From positions 46,605 to 110,604 of the forward strand of contig JBQTHE010000012.1 of assembly GCA_052390115.1 (NCBI GenBank): a stretch of DNA of 64,000 nt. Direction: 5' to 3'. The notes beneath the pieces are model-generated. The model did no database searches. It saw nothing but the letters and a program-made list of their open reading frames with translations, and was not told the origin of the DNA. Shown here piece by piece: positions 59,583 through 64,000 of the stretch (position 1 is its first letter; every line of letters begins with the position of its first letter). This stretch comes from GCA-003244245 sp052390115. Lineage in GTDB: Bacteria; Actinomycetota; Actinomycetes; Mycobacteriales; Pseudonocardiaceae. The translations under genes were made by a program, and so were the position numbers.

Positions 59583-62255
59583 TCAACCCTGGGCCATGTC
59601 GTTGAAGCGGCTGTAGTGCAGTTGATGGGCGACGGTCACGGTCGTGGTCGGTCCGTTGCGATGCTTGGCGAGGATCAGGTCCGCCTCACCGGCGCGGGGA
59701 TCGTCCCGCTCCCACGCATCAGGCCGGTGAATCAGCATCACCATATCCGCATCCTGCTCCAAAGAATTGTGTAGGGCGATACCGTTCGCCACAAAGTTGT
59801 GCGTATCAAGGACCGTAGCATCGTAGACCGACTGCTCTCCAATGCTCTCTATGGAGCGAATCTCGTCCCAGAACACGTCATTGGTGGAAAGCAGATGAAG
59901 GTCTGAATCCTCAAGAACTGCGGCGATCCGCGCCAAGCGAGCCCGGCCCACACTGGGCTTATATAGGGTATTGGGCTTCCATAACGTACTGCCACAGAAC
60001 TTCGTGCCGATCGCAGCGGCAAAGGCTCGATGCGTCATGCGACGCTCGATGAGAGCCGAACGGACCCGCTCCCACACCTCAGTTGGAACGGTGTCGACGT
60101 TCGTGTTGCCGGTTAGCCCGTCCAGCGCTTCCAACGCCCGGGCTCCGGCCACTCCGCAGGCACCGTGGCATCCCACCTCGGAGAGGAAGACGCGCTGGTT
60201 GTCGAGTCCGGTGACGCTCACGTGGTAGCTGTCGCGATATCCGGGCTTGCGCGCCACGGCGATCCGAGCCAACACTCCCACCCTCAACAACAGGCGCGCG
60301 ACGTGGTCCGCGAGGCGCCGGCTCGTCGTCGCGTAATAGATCTGGACCCGCCGATCTGAGTCACTGGGATACCGGATGCAGCCATCCGTTGCCCACAGAT
60401 GCCGCACGAACAATGCCACCTGGGCACGGGACAGACCGAACACCTCGTCAGGAATGAATTTCTCGTAGCTGCGCAGCCCGAATAGGCCCAGCTTGTCCAG
60501 CCAGGCCGCGATAGGGTTGCGCTTGCCGCGAGCGAGCCTGAACGGTGCCGGAAGCCGCAGTGAGGTACACCGAGCTGCCTCGTGGTCGTCGCGGACCGCG
60601 GTGATGCCGAACGCCGCGGCGGCTTCGGACACGGCGCGGAGGTTGTCCTCGTCAGTACTCGCGTAGCGCAGCGGCTGCCGCCGCACAAACGAACCGTCGC
60701 CGATGAGGTGAGCAAGCAGGATCACGTGATGTTCGGGCCATGTCTTTACGTGTTGTGGCTCGGGCACGGATCGCGGCACGGCCACCCGGGAGCTCTCGGT
60801 GAGCTCACCAAGCGGGATCCATCCGTCAACGGTCAGGAACGGGTGGTTCGCTGTCGCCTCGACCACCCGTCCCGACCGGAGAGTGACCCGGAACGCCTCC
60901 TTCGTGCCGCTCGGGAAGGCGTGCGTCAACGGCCGGGCGACCAGTCGCAGACGCTCATCCAGGGACCACACCGGGACATCCCGCTCGCCGCTGGCAAGAA
61001 GATCACCAAGGGTGACCTCGGCGCCGGTGTCGGCGCGCAGGATCCGGGTACCGGCGGTGAGGCAGCCCGACTCGCGAAGGTCGGCCAGCATGGGCTTCTT
61101 GTCGGTGCGCTGCTCGGGACCACGGTTGAGCTGGGAGATCGTGACCACCGGCACTTCCAGCTCCTTGGCCAGCAGCTTAAGGTGCCGGGAGAATTCGCTG
61201 ACCTCCTGCTGGCGGGACTCGACTTTCTTACCCGACGTCATCAGCTGCATATAGTCCACCACGATCAAGCGCAGGTCGTGGCGCTGCTTGAGCCGCCGGG
61301 CCTTGGCCCGGATCTCCATCATCGTCATGTTCGGCGAGTCGTCGATGAACAGCGGGGCCTCGCTGACCTCGCCCATCCGCCGGGCCAGCCGGGTCCAGTC
61401 ATCGTCGCTCATCCGACCGGACCGCATATCCGCCAGCCGGATCCTGGCCTCGGCGGAGAGCAACCGCATCACGATCTCGGTGCGGCTCATCTCCAGCGAG
61501 AAGATCACACTGGTCATGCCATGGGCGACCGAGCAGGAGCGGGCGAAATCCAACCCCAGCGTTGACTTCCCGATCCCGGGGCGAGCCGCGATGATCACCA
61601 TCTGCCCGGCGTGCAAGCCGTTGGTCACCGCGTCGAGGTCCATGAAGCCGGTCGGGACGCCGGCCGAAGCGCCACCCCGGGAGGCGATCGCGTCGATCTC
61701 GTCCATCGTGGGCTGCAGCAGCTCTTCGAGCGCGATGTAGTCCTCGCTCATCCGCCGCTCGGTGACCTCGTAGATCGCGGCCTGAGCGCGGTCCACCACC
61801 TCATCCACGGGGGCGCCGTCGGACCCGTGGTAGCCCAGCTGCACGATCCTGGTGCCGGCCTCCACCAGACGCCGCAACACCGCCTTAGCGGCGACGATCT
61901 CGGCGTAGTACCCGGCATTGGCCGCGGTGGGCACGATCGAGATCAGCGTGTGCAGGTACGGCGCCCCGCCCACCCGGAGCAGCTCACCGCGGCGTTCCAA
62001 CTCGGCTGAGACGGTGACCGGGTCGGCCGGCTCGCCGCGCCCGTACAGATCGAGCACGCAGTTGAAGAGTGCCTGGTGGGCCGGCCGATAGAAGTCTCCG
62101 GGCCGCAACACCTCGACCACGTCGGCGATGGCGTCCTTGGACAACAGCATCCCGCCGAGCACTGATTGCTCGGCAGTGATGTCCTGTGGCGGCTGCCGGT
62201 CGAAGGATTGCCCACTGTCCTCGAGCCGCACACCGCGGTCGTCCACCAGCGCCAC
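59583..62255 (-). CDS. dnaB: replicative DNA helicase DnaB interrupted by an intein
   Basis: 890-aa precursor, about 457 aa after splicing. Extein: N-terminal domain (QPPQDITAEQSVLGGMLLSKDAI), RecA-like domain with ARPGIGKSTLGLDFARS (Walker A, residue 224), IFSLEMSR, LRLIVVDYMQLM (Walker B) and ISQLNRGPE. The intein interrupts the loop DLRESG/SLEQDAD, the DnaB-b insertion point also used in Synechocystis and mycobacteria. The hexameric helicase loads at the fork. GTG 62255 has GGGGAGG eight bases upstream. rpsF, ssb, rpsR and rplI, often found beside dnaB in actinobacteria, are absent here. Confidence 0.95.
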   Translation of the reverse strand: MALVDDRGVRLEDSGQSFDRQPPQDITAEQSVLGGMLLSKDAIADVVEVLRPGDFYRPAHQALFNCVLDLYGRGEPADPVTVSAELERRGELLRVGGAPYLHTLISIVPTAANAGYYAEIVAAKAVLRRLVEAGTRIVQLGYHGSDGAPVDEVVDRAQAAIYEVTERRMSEDYIALEELLQPTMDEIDAIASRGGASAGVPTGFMDLDAVTNGLHAGQMVIIAARPGIGKSTLGLDFARSCSVAHGMTSVIFSLEMSRTEIVMRLLSAEARIRLADMRSGRMSDDDWTRLARRMGEVSEAPLFIDDSPNMTMMEIRAKARRLKQRHDLRLIVVDYMQLMTSGKKVESRQQEVSEFSRHLKLLAKELEVPVVTISQLNRGPEQRTDKKPMLADLRESGCLTAGTRILRADTGAEVTLGDLLASGERDVPVWSLDERLRLVARPLTHAFPSGTKEAFRVTLRSGRVVEATANHPFLTVDGWIPLGELTESSRVAVPRSVPEPQHVKTWPEHHVILLAHLIGDGSFVRRQPLRYASTDEDNLRAVSEAAAAFGITAVRDDHEAARCTSLRLPAPFRLARGKRNPIAAWLDKLGLFGLRSYEKFIPDEVFGLSRAQVALFVRHLWATDGCIRYPSDSDRRVQIYYATTSRRLADHVARLLLRVGVLARIAVARKPGYRDSYHVSVTGLDNQRVFLSEVGCHGACGVAGARALEALDGLTGNTNVDTVPTEVWERVRSALIERRMTHRAFAAAIGTKFCGSTLWKPNTLYKPSVGRARLARIAAVLEDSDLHLLSTNDVFWDEIRSIESIGEQSVYDATVLDTHNFVANGIALHNSLEQDADMVMLIHRPDAWERDDPRAGEADLILAKHRNGPTTTVTVAHQLHYSRFNDMAQG
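59766..61064 (-). other. DnaB intein with LAGLIDADG-type homing endonuclease
   Basis: Residues 398-830 of the DnaB precursor, 433 aa. Block A starts CLTAGTRILRADTGAEV with Cys1; block B is VEATANHPFLTVDGW with the Thr-xx-His motif; endonuclease blocks C and E are LLAHLIGDGSF and VRHLWATDGC with both acidic residues. Block F is SVYDATVLDTHNFVANG and block G ends ALHN, followed by Ser+1 of the extein. All splicing residues are intact, so splicing and homing both look possible. Confidence 0.95.
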
Positions 62256-63151
62256 CCGTGGGTACCTCCCCTACTTCCCCGACTGCCCAACCTTGTCGAA
62301 CACATGTTCTACCAGATGACACCGACAGTAACCGTCCGGTGGGCCCGCAAACTCGTTCCCACCAGCCGCGCCGGGCGAGGTTAGGTCGGCCTGACACGTT
62401 AGGCAAGCGGCCCATGGGGACAGCCTGGGGAGCGCTGGAGGACGGAGCGCCCAACACGATCTATTGCGCGGGACAGGGTTGGGGACAACCTGGGGAGAAC
62501 TTGATAAATTTTCGGCATCTTGGCTGCTCAAGGCCCTGTGCGCAACTGTGGGCAAAACTCCCGACCGCAGCCCGGCGTGTCTGTCCTACGCCATGCCGCC
62601 CCGGCGTGTCGACCTCCTCGCGGTTCACCACCGGCGGGGCCCGTACCGCTCAGATGGACGGGTTGCATTGTGCGGTACGCACCGCCCCGAAACGTCGATC
62701 TCCCGGCACAAGCGGAGTGCACCTGTGTGGGATGGGTACACCCAGTTAACCGGTCCGCGTACGGCCATCGTGGGCGGAAACGGGAAGATGCCGGTGGCTC
62801 GGTGCACCCCGGTTGCCAGGACGGCGCCAAGCCGTGGCGCTCGCTGGCCATCAACACCCGGAGCTCAGGTGTGTCGTGGTGGACAGCGCCGGCCAGGCCC
62901 ACCCGATCGTGGGTATCTCTGTGTCTTCCTTTGCTCCACAGGCACACCGTGGTTATCCACATCCTTGGCTTGGGCATACATCCGGTGAGAGGAAGAACTA
63001 TCCACAGCTTGTTACGCCAAATTCCAGGTTATCCTCATGCAGCGCCTTGTTGTACACGTAGCGCTCCCCAAGTAGCCCTGGCTAGGTTACCGGTCGTTCG
63101 TTCATCCCGCCCTGTCGCAAAGGCGCTTAAACTCCCCTGCGAGGCCGCCAC
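62256..63151. other. 0.9-kb stretch without a convincing gene
   Basis: Open frames up to 214 codons occur on both strands, but none shows family motifs or actinobacterial codon bias throughout. Visible content: the dnaB promoter region at the left, an AT-rich run (TTGATAAATTTTCGG, about 62501) unusual here, and a group of DnaA-box-like 9-mers at 62953-63037. Base composition drops toward the right edge, where a lower-GC gene begins. Confidence 0.4.
62953..63037 (+). promoter_or_regulatory. cluster of DnaA-box-like sites
   Basis: TTATCCACA (62953-62961) is the exact consensus DnaA box; CTATCCACA (62998-63006) and TTATCCTCA (63029-63037) differ by one base each. Weaker TGTGCGCAA and TGTGGGCAA lie at 62538 and 62547 on the other strand. 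Three good sites in 85 bases is more than chance for this GC content, but the stretch lacks the dnaA/dnaN neighbours of oriC. Confidence 0.45.
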
Positions 63152-63469
63152 GTGCTCCCCTTAAAGAAAGCCACGGCGCTTGATGACCTTCAGCGTTACG
63201 TTGCAGAGATGGAGGAAGAGCGGGGCTTCAGCCACTGTGACGTCGTTCAGCAATGTCTCCAACTAGGCGAAGAAGTCGGTGAATTGTTCAAGGCGGTTCG
63301 CAAGCATAAAAAAATGCGGATCGAAGGGACTTCTGCGACTGGCACTGTTGATGAAGAAATTGCCGATGTACTGATTTTTCTTTGCGCGATCGCGAATCGC
63401 CTAGAAGTTAGCATTGACGACGCGTTGAGGAAAAAGGAGGCATTGAACGAGACCCGCACCTGGAAATAA
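63152..63469 (+). CDS. MazG-like nucleotide pyrophosphohydrolase
   Basis: 105 aa. QLGEEVGELFKAV and VDEEIADVLIFLCAIANRL supply the EExxE and ExxD metal-binding motifs of the all-alpha NTP pyrophosphatase (MazG) fold. It likely hydrolyses NTPs or modified nucleotides to monophosphates. GTG 63152 has no ribosome site and no ATG option until 63209. Base use is much less GC-rich than the surroundings (for example AAGCATAAAAAAATGCGG), which suggests recent acquisition, perhaps with a mobile element. Confidence 0.82.
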   Translation: MLPLKKATALDDLQRYVAEMEEERGFSHCDVVQQCLQLGEEVGELFKAVRKHKKMRIEGTSATGTVDEEIADVLIFLCAIANRLEVSIDDALRKKEALNETRTWK

Positions 63470-63493
63470 GAAAAGTCCTGGCGATACGGCACG

Positions 63494-63828
63494 ATGAACT
63501 CTGTGCCCGTACCCCAAGCCGGTCAGAACCACTACGCATCCCAGCGCTGGCCGCGACTGGAGGAGATTACCACTGGCTAGCGCGGCTCATCCGGCTACGT
63601 CACCGGCCACCTCCCTGGTAGCGACGAGCTTCCCTTCTGTTGGCTACGCTACCTCGGCCTGGCTGATCAATGGGATTCGCCCTCTAACGGGTCAGCATCG
63701 ACGGGCTGCGAAGGCACCTATCTGCGCACAGGAAACCCGACCGGCACTTCGAACAAGCCCTCGACTGCGCCTGCGGCCTCTACCTCAATGAGCCAACCGC
63801 GAGGCAGAAAGCACCCCCGAAGAATTAA
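63494..63828 (+). pseudogene. decayed actinobacterial accessory-region hypothetical
   Basis: One reading spread over three frames: YASQRWPRLEEITTG (from ATG 63494), then SSGYVTGHLPGSDELPFCWLRYLGLADQWDS, then FEQALDCACGLYLNEPTARQK to TAA 63826-63828. Together they match a short hypothetical family common beside mobile elements in actinobacteria, where RYLG...W and ALDCACGLYL are conserved; I recall the pattern but no name. Two frameshifts, so not functional. Confidence 0.5.
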
Positions 63829-63888
63829 CGCGATACTGCACTAGGGCGCGTCTCGCGGATCCTCGGCTTCGTGATCAGCCCTCTTGTT

Positions 63889-63948
63889 CCCGAACTCAAC
63901 AACAGAGCTGTCCGAGGTCGACCGAACAGCACTGCTGTTGAGCTCGGG
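63889..63948. repeat. imperfect inverted repeat near the window end
   Basis: CCCGAACTCAACAACAG (63889-63905) and CTGCTGTTGAGCTCGGG (63932-63948) pair at 15 of 17 positions across 26 bases. It could be a terminator for the preceding decayed gene or an end of a mobile element. Nothing else recognisable lies between 63829 and 64000. Confidence 0.4.
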
Positions 63949-64000
63949 AGGCTGAGAGCACCCGAGATCCGGTCGCCTGACCCGGTCCATGATCGCTCAG

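Noticed and set aside
62256..63151. Chromosomal oriC
   Set aside because: Three DnaA-box-like sites are too few, and dnaA, canonical dnaN and recF are not adjacent; kept only as a finding.
62464..63164. Long open frames in the dnaB-mazG gap
   Set aside because: Several overlapping frames of 149-214 codons exist on both strands, none with motif or codon-bias support; treated as non-coding.

Overview
The window is high-GC DNA from an actinobacterium, most likely a member of the Pseudonocardiales. Supporting signs are frequent GTG starts, many leaderless TANNNT promoters six or seven bases before a start codon, ATGA/GTGA gene overlaps, a CslA-GlxA-GH6 tip-glucan operon, a GTP-dependent PEP carboxykinase and an intein-carrying DnaB. 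The genus is inference. There is no rRNA, recognisable tRNA, CRISPR array or intact transposase.

Region 1 (0-20.6 kb) is mostly chromosomal housekeeping: part of an ABC importer operon (ATPase and Tat-exported binding protein), PEP carboxykinase, a TldD/TldE-type protease pair with a frameshifted gene upstream, TrmB, an NYN-domain protein and an MTA/SAH-deaminase-like amidohydrolase, a CDP-alcohol phosphatidyltransferase, a sliding-clamp (DnaN) homologue, a two-component system, a frameshifted AraC-type regulator, two VOC proteins, a Mug-type DNA glycosylase and an AI-2E-family exporter. Region 2 (20.8-25.6 kb) is the cslA-glxA-cslZ-like operon for making, modifying and trimming a beta-glucan at the cell surface.

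Region 3 (25.5-43.2 kb) is an accessory zone. It holds four toxin-antitoxin-type pairs (MazF/PemK-like, DUF5615/DUF433-like, VapBC, HicAB-like), a Uma2 nuclease, the decayed N-terminus of a DISARM DrmA-like helicase, VapC fragments, a cyclase fragment, a multicopper-oxidase fragment and several broken copies of one ABC permease. It surrounds a normal fatty-acid beta-oxidation operon (MerR regulator-fadA-fadB) with a clear palindromic operator, a threonine-aldolase-family gene, a small kinase and an acetoacetate-decarboxylase-family gene. A 110-bp direct repeat brackets the HicAB-like pair.

Region 4 (43.2-55.3 kb) has the one intact copy of that permease followed by a NarL-type sensor kinase and a carotenoid-desaturase-like flavoprotein in one coupled run, then two response regulators on the other strand, a DUF2786 protein, a small membrane protein and a very large membrane protein with a serine-hydrolase motif. 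Region 5 (55.3-64 kb) has an exo/endonuclease-phosphatase protein, a GH31 glycosidase, a GT2 glycosyltransferase, a small membrane protein and dnaB with a 433-residue homing intein. An 0.9-kb gene-poor stretch with DnaA-box-like sites follows, then a lower-GC MazG-like gene and a three-frame pseudogene.

Three dispersed repeat families stand out. One is a 22-bp-period tandem intergenic repeat at six loci. The second is a long palindrome at three loci, one of them inside the mug reading frame. The third is a short 22-bp ATTCGG hairpin unit at three sites, which appears related to the loop of the palindrome. In several places these repeats form the ends or the interior of coding genes.
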